DNA from: Saposhnikovia divaricata | Taxonomy: Eukaryota; Streptophyta; Magnoliopsida; Apiales; Apiaceae | Assembly (NCBI GenBank): GCA_036435485.1 | Contig: CM071600.1 | Location: 64,601,546 to 64,665,545 of the forward strand | Reading direction: 5' to 3' | Length of the DNA stretch: 64,000 bases | In this document: positions 23,634 through 35,900 of the stretch, one piece after another | How the letters are laid out: every line of letters starts with the position of its first letter | How positions within the stretch are numbered: the stretch's first letter is position 1 | Position numbers and translations under genes: made by a program | The notes under the pieces: generated by a model | What the model was told of the DNA's origin: nothing | Databases searched by the model: none | What the model saw: the letters and a program-made list of their open reading frames with translations, nothing else

Positions 23634-24052
23634 TTTCAGATGTAGTGATGCAGTGGTCTAGTTGTCTAGTCATGTACGGACATAGTAGTGCCGGCTTTTG
23701 TAAGGATGGTTTTCTTGTACTTGTTTCCCCTTTTTGCAGACTAGACAGATAGACAGCGTATTTCACTTTTGACTTGTTGTTGTTGTTAGGATGGCTGTAC
23801 TTTAAACTATTGTTGTAACTCGGATGTTGTACCTTTTCGGTACCTGGTATATATTTGTTTCCCTTTCAGTCATTACAATTTTGTTGGGATGTGATCACGA
23901 GTTTATTAGCATATGTATTACTTTTCGATTAAGTTGCCATGAGATATAAAACTGTGGGATTTTAAACCCAATCATGTAAAGAATTATACAAGGAAAAATC
24001 CTTTAAAACAGGTAAGTGGACCTAATGTATAATTTTCCAAATTTTCAGTAAA
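23634..24052 (+). other. Spacer between leader ORF and gag in T1
   Basis: No coding capacity. Just before gag lie CAGGTAAGT (24010-24018) and TTTTCAG (24042-24048), resembling a splice donor and acceptor; both are kept, with small changes, before the T3 gag (63228-63270). They are too close to each other to define an intron between them. Confidence 0.5.
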
Positions 24053-27000
24053 ATGCCTCCAAGACGAATGGGCACTAGGGCTAACCCCCGAGAATCTACT
24101 GACCAAGAGAGTCACAACCAACACGAGGAAAACCATGAAAGTAGTGAAGAACAAGATCAGGATTATAATGAGCAAGAAGATTCCCAGTATGGAGCAGAGG
24201 ATGAACCCCTGTACTCTGAAGAATTTGAGGGGGAAATCGAGGGTGGAGAAACTGAAGTAGAACAGGAAGGGGAGAACCAGGGCGGAAACCCCATGGGCCA
24301 GTTTATGGATCTACTTAGGTAGAATTTGAACCAATACCCCCAGCCACCACCAGGCAACAACACTTCAGTGGCAAATTCCTTTAGGGCCTTTAAGTCCCTT
24401 AAGCCCCCAGAGTTCCACGGATCGGCTGATCCCGTTGAGGCGAGGGCCTGGATCAAGGAAATGGAAAAATCTTTTGAGATTCTGAGTATCAATGAGGCTC
24501 AGAAGACTGTTTTTGCTACTTACCTACTAAAGGGAGAGGCCAATTATTGGTGGGAAGCCAAGAAGAACATGGAGACTGATGCTGTCATAGCCTGGGAAAG
24601 GTTCAAACAATTGTTCCTGGAGAAGTACTTCCCGAAGTTCATGAAAACCCAGATGGAACTTAAGTTTTTGGAACTGAAATAGAACAATATGTCAGTGGCG
24701 GACTATGAGGCCAAATTTACTGAGCTATCAAGATTTGTGCCAGAGTTTGTAGACACAGAAGAGAAGAAAGCTAACAGGTTTCAACAAGGGCTGAAGCAGT
24801 GGATCCAGAATAGGGTGGCGGTTTTAGAGATTACAGATTATGCCACCTTGGTGCAAAAGGCAACCATTGTGGAGGCTGGTAGTGATCAGATGCAGAGAGA
24901 GAGAGAGAAAGGGGGGATAAAGAGAAAGCATGTTAGTATGGGCGGAAGATCTGCTGGAGGAAAACCCCCAACCAAGTTTAATCGAGGAGTGGTTTCCCTA
25001 CCAGGGAGGAATGTAAGGTTTAAACCATCTGCGAGTGTAAGTGTGAGCCAGGGCGGCCATCAATCAGGAATGTCCCGTTCCAACCCTTCTCGACCTCCAT
25101 TGCCATTGTGTGCTACTTGTGGGAAGAGGCACTCCGGGGTGTGCAACCTGAAGCAGATAAACTGTTATAAGTGTGGGCGAGCTGGGCATTATGCTACCTC
25201 TTGCACCACGGTCATCCCTAACAGCTCAACCTGTTTCCAGTGTGGACAGCGAGGGCACATGAGGAAGGATTGCCCAAGGAGCAAACCAGCAGCATCTGGA
25301 GCAAGCAAGGTTGCCTCAAATAGGCCACCAACTGCTAGGACTTTTAATATGTCAGTACAAGATGCCGTGAGGGACACAGATGTGATAGCAGGTACTTTTT
25401 CTCTCAATTCAGTCAATGCAAATGTCTTATTTGATTCAGGAGCAACTAAGTCTTTTATATCTAGAGATTTTGCGCGTAAGTTGAAACTTAAAACCCAGCA
25501 ACTAAGAGATTCCTTACTAGTAGAAATAGCTAATCAGGAAATCGTACCGGTTAATCAAATCCACCCCGATTGTAAGCTAGAAATAGGAGGACGATCTTTC
25601 TATGTCGATTTAATTCCTTTTAAGCTAGGGGAATTCGATGTCATTTTGGGTATGGATTGGTTGTCTCGCAATGATGCGTGGAAAGATTGTAAAGGGAAAA
25701 AGGTTAAGTTGAAAACCCCAGGGAAGAAAGAAATAGTGTTTAAGGGGATGCGACAGACCCAGAAAATTCTGACCATGGCGCAAACCAAGAGATTGTTACG
25801 AAAAGGGAACGAGGCTTATTTAGCTTACGTTATAGACACTCGGAAGGAAGTGCCAAGATTGCAAGACATTCTGGTAGTTAATGAATTCGAGGACGTGTTC
25901 CCACAAGGTCTTCCCGGACTACCACCTGATAGGGTAATTGAGTTTGCCATTGAGTTAGCCCCGGGGACGGCGTCGGTTTCGAAGGCCCCATACCGACTAG
26001 CCCCAGTAGAAATGAAGGAGCTAGCTAAACAATTACAGGAATTGTTGGATAAGGGCATGATAAGGCCCAGTGTGTCACCTTGGGGCGCACCAGTGTTGTT
26101 TGTTATGAAAAAGGATGGGTATGAGGTTATGCATCGACTACAGAGAATTGAACAAGCTAACCATAAAGAATAAGTATCCATTACCCAGGATAGACGATTT
26201 GTTTGACCAGCTAAGAGGCGCTGAATACTTCTCTAAGATTGATTTGAGAATGGGATATCACCAACTGAAGATCAAACCTGAAGATATCCCGAAGACTGCA
26301 TTCCGTACCAGATATGGACATTATGAGTTCTTAGTTATGTCATTTTGATTGACCAACGCCCCAGCAGCCTTCATGGACCTAATGAATAGAGTGTTCAAGG
26401 AATATTTGGACAAATTTGTGATAGTTTTCATTGATGATATTCTCATCTACTCAAAGACAGAGGCAGAACACGCTGAACATTTAAGGATAACCTTAGAAAT
26501 ACTCAGGAAGGAGCAGTTATATGCCAAGTTCTCCAAGTGTGAGTTTTGGAAAAATGAGGTACAATTTTTAGGGCACGTGATCAATAGAGAAGGAGTGTTG
26601 GTTGACCCCTCCAAGATAGAAGCAGTTTCAAACTGGGAACGGCCAACTACTCCAACCGAGGGGAGGAGTTTCATTGGACTGGCCGGATATTACAGGAGAT
26701 TTGTCCAAGACTTTGCGAAAATCGAAGCTCCATTAACTCGACTTACCCGTAAAACCAAGAAATTTGAATGGACTGAGAAATGCGAGAAGAGTTTCCAAGA
26801 GTTAAAGAAGAGGCTGGTGACAGCCCCAGTGCTGGCATTACCTGATGGAAAAGGAGATTTCGTGATTTACAGTGATGCTTCGCATAAAGGACTGGGATGC
26901 GTGCTTATGCAGCACGACAAGGTAATAGCGTATGCGTCTAGGCAATTGAAGGATTATGAGGTCAGATATCCCACGCATGATCTAGAACTAGCAGCCATAG

Positions 27001-28763
27001 TCTTCGCTTTAAAGATTTGGAGACACTACCTGTATGGGGAAAAATGCGAGATTTACACTGACCATAAGAGCCTCAAGTACATTTTCACTCAGAAAGAGCT
27101 TAACATGCGCCAGAGGAGATTGTTAGAGTTAATCAAGGATTACGATTGTGAAATTCGCTATCACCCGGGCAAAGCCAATGTGGTGGCTGACGCCCTTAGT
27201 AGGAAAGAAAAGCTCAAAATGATAACTTCAGAGGAAGAACTAGTGAAAGATTTTGAGAAGTTGGAAATCGAGGTTAAGTTACCTGGAGAGGACCAAGAAA
27301 AGTTGATGGAAATTAGAATCCAACCTCCATTGCTAGAAAAGATTAGACTGTGCCAGGAACGGATGATGGAGGAAGAAAAGAACTCCACAGAAGAGCTAAT
27401 GACCGGGGAGGAAATTAAGCGCGAAAGAGACAAGGAAAGGATCATGAGGTACACATACAGGATATGGATCCCAAATGTTCAGAAACTCAAGAATGAGATT
27501 TTAAATGAGGCACACAACTCAAGATACTCAGTGCACCCCGGTAGCACCAAAATGTATAGGGATTTGAAGGAGTATTACTGGTGGCCCAACATGAAAAAGG
27601 ACGTAGCAGAATGGGTAAGCAGATGCTTGACCTGCCAACGAGTGAAAGCAGAGCACCAGAAGCCCAGCGGACTTCTACATCCCTTAGAGATTCCAGAATG
27701 GAAATGGGAACACATAGCCATGGATTTCGTAGTAGGTTTACCAAGGACCAAGGCTAATCATGACGCCATATGGGTAATTGTAGATCGACTGACGAAATCA
27801 GCTCACTTTCTCCCGATCAACGAAAGGTACACGGTCGACAGACTAGTGGACATCTACTTAAAAGAGATAGTGGCGCGACATGGAGTCCCAGTCGCAATAG
27901 TATCCGATCGAGATCATAGATTTAACTCCAGGTTTTGGAGAAGTTTTCAAGAATGTGTAGGGACCCGGCTGAACATGAGCACAGCCTACCACCCCCAGAC
28001 AGATGGGCAAAGTGAAAGGACCATCCAAACGCTAGAGGATATGTTGAGAGTCTGCGCGATAGACCTCAAGGGAAATTGGGATGATCACTTGCCATTGATT
28101 GAGTTCTCCTACAATAACAGTTATCATTTAAGCATTGGGATGCCACCTTATGAGGCCCTTTATGGAAGAAAATGTCGATCTCCCTTGTATTGGGATGAAG
28201 TTGGAGAGCGAAAGATGCTCGGGCCCGAAATGGTCCAACGAACTAAAGATGCAGTAGATCTAATCAGAGGACGGTTGGTAGCAGCCCAGGATCGACAAAA
28301 GAAATATGCCGACTTAGATCGGAAAGGCAAGGAATACGAAGTAGGGGACCTAGTGTTCTTGAAAGTGTCACCTTGGAAAGGTTTAATGAGATTTGGGAAG
28401 AAAGGAAAGCTGAGTCCCAGATACATTGGACCATTTGAGATCTTGAGACGGATTGGGGAACTAGATTATGAGCTCGCATTGCCCCCGAATCTACAGCAGG
28501 TGCACAATGTGTTCCATGTTTCGATGCTGAGGAAGTATAATCCGGATGCTAAGCATATTGTAGAGTATGAGCAAGTGGACATGCAACCAGACTTGACCTA
28601 TGTGGAGCAACCTGTGGAAATCATAGACCGGAAAGAACAAGTGCTCCGAAACAAGGTCATTCAGCTAGTCAGAGTTTTGTGGCAGAACCACAATATAGAA
28701 GAATCCACCTGGGAACTTGAAAGCGCAATGCAAGAGAAGTACCCCCACTTGTTTTCAAACTGA
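24053..28763 (+). pseudogene. gag-pol: T1 gag-pol (Tekay-like), broken
   Basis: The start is the ATG at 24053 (MPPRRMGTRA). Gag has a central capsid-like part (24380-24900) and two CX2CX4HX4C knuckles (about 25163-25204 and 25232-25273). Protease DSGA starts at 25433. RT is split, with FIDDIL near 26430; RNase [11 protein letters not shown] near 26870; integrase has an HHCC finger (CLTCQRVK), then [16 protein letters not shown] and GQSERTIQ with the three acidic residues; the end (to 28763) is chromodomain-like. Lesions: TAG at 24320 and 24680 where the T3 copy or frame context implies CAG, a net 2-base loss near 26117-26122 in RT, and TGA at 26346. Otherwise the frame is open, so inactivation is recent. 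Confidence 0.95.
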
Positions 28764-28779
28764 TTCCGGGACGGAATCC

Positions 28780-28796
28780 TTTTAAGGAGGGGAGAC
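28780..28796 (+). other. T1 polypurine tract
   Basis: Purine-rich AAGGAGGGGAGAC directly precedes the 3' LTR start TGTAAGAACCC. The same tract precedes the LTRs at 58054 and, on the minus strand, at 51518. Confidence 0.9.
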
Positions 28797-31082
28797 TGTA
28801 AGAACCCAGATTTTGGGTGGAATTAAAACTTTTATGTAATTAATGATGTAAGAACGAATAGTGGTTATGGCTACAATGTAATAATTGATATTTGGAAAGA
28901 ATGAATGGAATTCGACTTTATTATGTTTATGTCTTGAAGAATGCTAAAGGGTGACAGCGTAGGTAAGAATAATCTATCTTCTAAGGGAATAAGATATGGC
29001 AACTTCAAGCAAGAGAATACTCTCATGTCATCCAGATCGATAACGATTAATCCAGTAGTTCCGTAAAAAGGTTAAGGAACGATCGAAAGAGAATACGGAC
29101 AATTATACAACCCTAAGAGAACAAGTAAAGAATACAGAATGAATAGTGTTTTGGTGGGAGTATAGAATAATATGAGACGACACTATATAGAAGCATTCGG
29201 AACGGATTTCCGAGTTCGTATTAGTGATCCAGGGGGAAAATAAGTGTATGTAAAAGCTGTTGGATTCTGAAAAACCGCACTTTTATTTTCTCCGAGAGTT
29301 CCCTGGACACTGATAGCCTTAAATATTTAACGAATGGATTTAAGGAATATAAATTGGAAAGTTAGAATGAAAGATGGAGAATGAAATTATTAATATTAAA
29401 AAGGATTCCCGGTAAACCCTAATTAGAAATCCGTGAAATATTCCTACGAACGATCAATCGAAACGGGCAATAACCGGACACAGAAACAAGCAGAGGAAGC
29501 AAGAGTCTTGTGCAAGCTACTAGTATAAAATATCTAGTAACCAAACTAGAATCAAGGAACTAGCACCCTAGAGAATGCAACTAAGTACTTAGCAAGGCAA
29601 CCATGTAGTTAGGCTAAAACCACCACATTTTCAACACTTGTCATGGTATTTCCTCATCCAACACCTCACTACTTTAATAAATTAGCTTTATACAAGATAT
29701 TATGTTGTAATTGGATGAGAGTGGATGAGATTAAATCATAGAAATCAAAAGAAACCAAGCAAAATACTCCACCCTTGCAAGAAAACATCCATTCGACCCT
29801 TCACTAATTCCAAAATCAAAACCCCTCTTCCCACCATCTTTTGATCTTGTAAAAATTATGGTGAGTCTTAAATTTCCTAAAAGTGATCCCATAAAAATTT
29901 CAAAGCCAAACTCTCTTGTTTCCATTTTCAAATAATTCATCAAAGAGGAGGATGAATAGTGGTTTTATGAACTAATCTTGTTTTTTTCTTGTTTTTCATG
30001 GTGGATTTAGCTAGCTTAGGATCATCCAAGGATAGATCAAGGCTTAGGAAGGTTATACTACTCTCTAAGGAAGGTATAAATCATTTCAAACCCTAAGCTT
30101 TACTTTGAGTTTATGCATGATTCATGGTGATTTTGGATTAAGTGATATTAGTAGTATTCTACCACCATGTTAGCATGATTTTGTGATTAGATTAGCTTTA
30201 TGATGATATATTGATGAAACATGATATTGTTGAGCTTTTAAGAGATGATTATTAACTGTAGTAATTGATTAGATGCCCGGTGTGGCTTGGTTGTTGCGTA
30301 ATGAATTTTAGAACGCTCGATTCGTAGCCGTCGTAATGCCCGATTTTCATTAACACTAAGAAACCGAACTGGTCAGTAGCCATAACTCTCTGTTCTTGGC
30401 AAGTTAATGAACCCTACTGATAGATTTTTGAACATAGATCACTTTGGCGAAAGAATCGAAGCATTTCGATTTACGGTTTAGGAATTATGACCAAATTACT
30501 AAAAGTAGTTCGAATCCATAAACGAAAGTTCGTAACTGAAATTGAACCCTCGTAAACTATGTAACGTCATGGCGAATCTTGGTAAATAAATACTAGAGGT
30601 AAAAAGGAAGGTGTGAAAGAAAACCGTATGTCAAAAGGATCATTTTTCGATTTATTAAAAATGTTCGAGTCGAGGTTAAACGCGAACGAACCCCTAAAAG
30701 ACGACTCTTTTATAACTTCGGTAAAACACTTAGAAAACGGGCGATAAAACTCGGAGTATAATATTGGTTCGTAACGATCGACCTTAGAACTCATATGACT
30801 TAAGTATGTCCCAAGTATAGGTACAGTGACATGTCGTATTAACGAACGAATGTCGGGTCGGATCAGTGATAAAAAGGAATCCACTAAAAGGGGTATAACG
30901 AGATAACTCGAGAACGTGTTTCGAATTAAGTATAACTTAACTTTTAATATGTTAAGTGATTAATCCCGAATGCCTTGGCTATTTATAGATCACCAAGCTG
31001 AACCGGGACCCGCTACCACTACCCCTTACCGTACTCGACTACCAGGCAAGTTTCAATTCCCTTCTTTTAGGCTGTTGTTGTG

Positions 31083-31087
<5 letters not shown>

Positions 31088-31143
<56 letters not shown>
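31088..31143. repeat. (AT)28 microsatellite in T1 3' LTR
   Basis: 56 bp of alternating AT, against 18 bp at the matching place in the 5' LTR (7954-7971). Both LTRs were identical at insertion, so the tract changed afterwards in at least one of them. Confidence 0.9.
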
Positions 31144-31146
<3 letters not shown>

Positions 31147-31868
31147 TTCTGTTATACATATGCCATAGCATGCATGCCTACTTTCAAGTTATATCGTTAT
31201 GCTTGTTCCCTGATTGTTTATTGGCTTATAAATTAGATAACTAACGTATCAATTATAAGCCGGTTATTGTAAGACCCTCATAGAAGGGCGTATACATCTT
31301 ATTCGTCAAATATAGACCGGGAGTCAATATTTCTTGATATATCGAGATTACCTCGGAGGAAAATATTTAAGTAAATATTTTCCATTATTCGGGCGACGAA
31401 TATTATTTTAATATTCGTTCGAGATTATTTATTTAACGATCCTTACTTCAAATAATTATTTGAACGTACCTATTCGACGAATAATATTTATTTTAATATT
31501 CATTCAGAGTCGAATTATTTATCGATTATTATTTCGAATATTCTTCTAAAGATGAGACTACTAAATGAATATTATTTGGATATTCATTTAGAATATTATT
31601 TCATTAAATAAATATTACTTTTGAATATTCATTTAGGATATTAATTACTTGATGAATATTATTTTAATATTCATCTGAAGCTTGATTTATTTATCGAATA
31701 TTATCTCGAATATTCCTTTAAAGCTTGGATTACTAAATGAATATTACTTGATATTCATTTAGAATATTATTCATTAAATGAATATTACTTTTTGAATATT
31801 CATTTAAATTCATAATTAATTATGAATATTGTCTTAAATATCCTTTTCAGGTCCTATTAAGTAATGAA

Positions 31869-32042
31869 TAGGGGTGAGCAGAACCGAACCGGAACCAAAG
31901 AACCGAACCATACAATTTCGGTTCGGTTCGGTCCAATTTTATTTCTTTTTCGGTCTGTTCGGTTCTTTTGGTTAGAACCGAAATAAATTTCGGTTCGGTT
32001 CGGTTCTTCCGTAAGTAATTTCGGTTAGAACCGAACCACCCG

Positions 32043-32084
<42 letters not shown>

Positions 32085-32129
32085 TAATATACAATAAATA
32101 GTTAATACTTAATAATAATATATACAATA

Positions 32130-32172
<43 letters not shown>

Positions 32173-32410
32173 ATAATATATTTATAATAATATTATTATA
32201 TTTATATTAATAATAATATATACAATATGAATTCAAAATTCAAAAAATTCGGTTCTTATGGATCGGACCGAACCGACCGAATTATTTCGGTTCGGGTCTG
32301 GTTCGGTCCAGAATTTTATTCGGTTCGGTTCTAAAATAATTGAAAATTCGGTTCTCGGTTCTTTCGGTTCGGTTCGGTTCTGGACCGAACCGACCGAATG
32401 CTCACCCCTA
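31869..32410. mobile_element. hAT-type MITE, 542 bp
   Basis: Terminal inverted repeats TAGGGGTGAGCA and TGCTCACCCCTA are flanked by the 8-bp duplication gtaatgaa (31861-31868, 32411-32418). The empty site is present in the T1 5' LTR near 8688. The interior holds many CGGTTCGGTTCGG-type repeats in both orientations and AT microsatellites; there is no transposase. Eight-base duplications and TAGGGGTG ends are typical of hAT. Confidence 0.93.
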
Positions 32411-33927
32411 GTAATGAATATTATTTTGAATATTCATTTAAATATTTATTTATTCAATAAATATTCTCCTGATATTTCTTCAGGAATTATTTTGAAAAAT
32501 ACTCTGATTAAAGATATTCTTTCATATTCCTAAATATCCTTAAATATTTTTAACTCAATAAATATTCTCTGAGTATTTATTCCATACTTTGAATAATCTC
32601 AATAAGGTTCATCTTCTTCGATTATTACGAAAAATATTTCAGAGTCATATTATTATTAATCTTATATCAAGAAAGGTTCTCAGACATCATTCTTCTTTGA
32701 GTCTATCTCCCTAATAATAAGGGAACCTTACTTGGAAAATGTTATTTATCTTGTCGACTTCCCGGTCATAAAGTATTCTCTTCACTCGCAACTCGGGTGC
32801 TGTTGACTTATTAAGTCGTTGTTTACCTTCTCATCTTTCGAGGGGTAAGATTACTGGAACAAGTTGATATTCGATACCAAGCCACAGCTTGGAAGTTATT
32901 GGTGAATTTTCCTTTCCAACTAGATACGACTACCTTGTAGAGTCTTATCAACAAGTATTATACTTGGGTAAAGGGGGACGAACGTTACATTCAGAATCAT
33001 GAATTCTATTTGAACTAGGAGTCGTGTAAGAGGCCGAGTAGCGCCGGTCCATCCCCTTTGGCCCAACCGTTGGCCGGGGAGAGCTAGTAAGGCGGTAGAC
33101 AAGTAAAGCCGTCAGTTCTTCCTTCTACCGGTAATAAATCTAAATTGAGCTGTACGATCTCGACTGATCATCAAGATTGGAACAGCGGGCGCGGTGAATA
33201 CTCCATCATTGGTTCATCATCCAAACTTATTTATCTCCTGCAACATGATTACTGTTGGCAGAGCTGGAAAAGTGTTCATAACTAGAATTGCAACCTTTTC
33301 ATAACAATGAGAATATCTCGCTTACTTTTGATGTAGCAGATATTTCTACAAACAAATACTTGAAGTTACCTTGTAACTTCATCGTTCATATTATACTAGC
33401 ATCATTTCCGTAAATGCATGGCATATGGTTTGAAAGATAATTTTGAACTGTTATATATTATCGTTCAGTTATATATTATTGTTGGTGGGCTTTCGCTCGC
33501 CCTTGATTTGTTCACATTATGTCACAACAACAGCTAGGACAGATGGCTCGCGTCAGGCGCACTCGGCGCAAGCAGGTTACCCGACCCACCGGACTACCCG
33601 CTGAGATGCTAGCCGCCATTGCTGAGGTAGATTGGTTAGACAACTTTTGTTTCCTGTTTAACTATATCTATAATTAATGTAATCAACGGCAAAACTGTTA
33701 AACTTATGATGTTATCCTTTTGGGATTGTAATAACTTTTATTCGTAACCCTTTTATGTAAGACTTATTTCAATTTCATCTCTGGGATTATAACTGTTGTG
33801 TGTGTGAGTGGAATTTTTTGTGGGGTCACAGCATGTGATTTATTTATTGTGGACTCAAGTCAAGTATTATGAATGGATGTAAGACCGTAACCACCAGATC
33901 CCTGACCCCGGATCTGGGGGTGTTACA

Positions 33928-34482
33928 CGGGATCCGGTCATTACGGTCTCCAATTCTGTCCACAATACTTGAACTTACTTCAACATACAATAAATTACAT
34001 CTTTATGACCCAACACAATAATATAAAACACACCCGTTATAGTCCCAGAGATGAAATCAGAGTAACAACCAAATTTTCTTAAACACATTATGAGTTCTTA
34101 CAACCCAAAAGAGTTACAATATGAATACATACTCTTTGCCATCCATTTACATAAGTCATACTAGTCCATATATTTGGTACTGAAAGAATGAATTTATCCT
34201 ACCAATAGCTTTCTCTTCGGCTCTGGTAGTCTCATCGTCCTCGCCAGCATCGAGTGCGCCTTGTGCGAATCATCTGGTCTAGCTGTTGTTGTGATATAAT
34301 AATAAAGCAAGGGTGAGCAATAGCCCACCAACAATAATATATAACTGAATGATAATATATAACAGTTCAAAAGTATCTTTCAAACCATATGCCATGCATT
34401 TACGGAAATGATGCCAGAATAACATGAACGATGAAGTTACGAGGTAACTCAAAATGCATATATAGGTGGGAATATCTGCTAT
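33928..34482 (-). repeat. T-minus LTR, piece 2
   Basis: Continues the minus-strand LTR interrupted at 5662. It begins with the T1 target duplication cggga and matches the reverse complement of the last part of the T1 LTR (near 9650-10200). It is interrupted at 34483 by the copia element; its last five bases, gctat, are the copia target site. Confidence 0.85.
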
Positions 34483-35753
34483 TGTTGAGTATTGAATACA
34501 ATAAAAGAATACAGAGGGGGGGTGAATGGATTCTTGAACTTTTCTTCGTTCTTGAATCTTTGCAGCAAGATATGTGTTGAGTGTGTGAGATATGTAGATG
34601 CGGATAACAAAGACAAACACAACACAATATTACTTTAATATAATATTTTATTAGATAAAGATTTTGCTACAATATGTGAATACAAATGATAGTATTCTCA
34701 GCTTCGTTTTTCTCAGAGAGATATTTCTTCTGATGTATCTTGAAAAACTTATCTGCTAAGGAAGTGAGGCTGTATCCTTATAGACATGGATACACCTACT
34801 TACTACAAAATAAGGTAGGTAAACAAAATACTTTCCAGTCTGTCTATCTTATTTGAGTAAGAGTCCAAACAGCTACAGATTTGACTTTGCAAAGCCTGTT
34901 CAGATCCACTTCTTTAGCTCCTTGTCCCTTGTCTTATCTCTCCAAGCTTCTTTGTAGGCTTTCCAACGTGCTTTATAGTACATAGTCAAATAAAGCGTCT
35001 TGCCTTGTTGCAGGTTTCTGACTTGTACAATTCTTCAGTATTTTGTCTCCAAGAATGTATTCGAGAAGTGGCTAAGTGATTGATTCGAGAACTCGAATTG
35101 ACTTAATCGATAACTCTGAGTTCTCGAATAGTGTTATATTGACATATCGAATCACTTCTCGAATAGCTCTTTTTTCTGGGACTCCTTGAGATATCGAATA
35201 GAGCATTTTGACATATCGAATCCCTGAGATGTCGAATAGCTTCTTTAGTCCTTGAGATATCGAATAGAGCATTGACTTGTTGACTCTTAGAAAACTCGAA
35301 TGATGCTTTGACTTGTTGACTCCATTAGTTCTCGAACAGAGTAATAGACATATCGAATCTCTGAGATATCGAATGAGATATCGAACAGTGTATTCAGAGA
35401 TATCGAATAGTGTCTTCTGAGATATCGAACCCCTGACTTCTCGAATAGACAAATGTACTTCTCGAATTGGTACTTAGGCAAATTCTTCATTTCTTCAAAT
35501 CCCAACTGTGATTATTTGGCAGTCTTTATCTCCTTGCTTGAGGCATGAACCTTGGAACTTCTTTCAAGCTTTATTCTTGAATTAATAAGTACAGTTACAC
35601 AGCTAGAATTTGATGCCTATTACAAGTACAAAACCAGTAGAAACTCTACAACTAGAGGTTTCCTCAGTTAAGAGGTCATGTAAGTAATGCATAGCATTAC
35701 AAGCAACTTAGGCTTGTTATTAGATGTATTCAGGCATGCCTCTGTGACTAACA
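34483..35753 (-). repeat. Copia 3' LTR (1271 bp)
   Basis: Partner of 46163-47399. The two differ by single bases and by a few dozen bp within the short-motif array at 35330-35430 (present here, shorter in the other). Confidence 0.93.
35058..35470. repeat. TTCTCGAA / ATATCGAATAG motif array in copia LTR
   Basis: Seven exact TTCGAGAA or TTCTCGAA sites (about 35060, 35084, 35121, 35155, 35328, 35438, 35459) are mixed with numerous GATATCGAATAG units. The matching array in the other LTR is at 46740-47115. TTCnnGAA is the core of the eukaryotic heat-shock element. Confidence 0.8.
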
Positions 35754-35766
35754 ATCTCCCCCAAAT
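35754..35766 (-). other. Copia polypurine tract
   Basis: On the minus strand ATTTGGGGGAGAT directly precedes the 3' LTR start TGTTAGTCAC. Confidence 0.85.
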
Positions 35767-35900
35767 TGTGAGTAAGACCCCTATGTCTGATAACAAGCCT
35801 AACATACATAAAGATAAAACTTGACAGTATATGTATGAATTTTGATTAGCAATACGGATAGAACTACAGGGTGAGTAATCTTACAGCCTATGATGAAGTA

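Larger units (their letters stand above)
5663..33927 (+). mobile_element. T1: full-length Tekay/Del-like Ty3/gypsy chromovirus
   Basis: Two long direct repeats (5663-10221 and 28797-33927), both starting TGTAAGAACCCA and ending GGTGTTACA, enclose a Met primer site, leader, gag-pol and polypurine tract. The target duplication cggga is present on both sides (5658-5662, 33928-33932). The C-terminus of pol has a chromodomain-like [15 protein letters not shown] segment, and LTRs over 4 kb are typical of the Tekay/Del clade. The element landed inside the LTR of an older relative (T-minus). It is itself split by the Athila element (10315-22669) and by a hAT MITE in its 3' LTR. Its pol is broken, so it is not autonomous now. 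Confidence 0.95.
28797..33927 (+). repeat. T1 3' LTR (5131 bp with MITE)
   Basis: Partner of 5663-10221. It is longer because of a 542-bp hAT MITE with an 8-bp duplication (31869-32410) and a larger AT microsatellite (31088-31143). It also lacks about 19 bp near 33300 that the 5' LTR has. Scattered single-base differences show that T1 is older than the Athila insertion within it. Confidence 0.95.

Noticed and set aside
24010..24048. Intron between CAGGTAAGT and TTTTCAG
   Set aside because: About 38 bp is well below usual plant intron length, so the two signals cannot define one intron together.
32258..32533. 91-residue frame with RFGSGSVQ-type repeats
   Set aside because: It is the CGGTTCGG repeat of the hAT MITE read in one frame and runs across the MITE boundary.
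35058..35470. CRISPR-like array
   Set aside because: Units are short, irregularly spaced and in both orientations, within a plant copia LTR; there is no constant repeat-spacer pattern.
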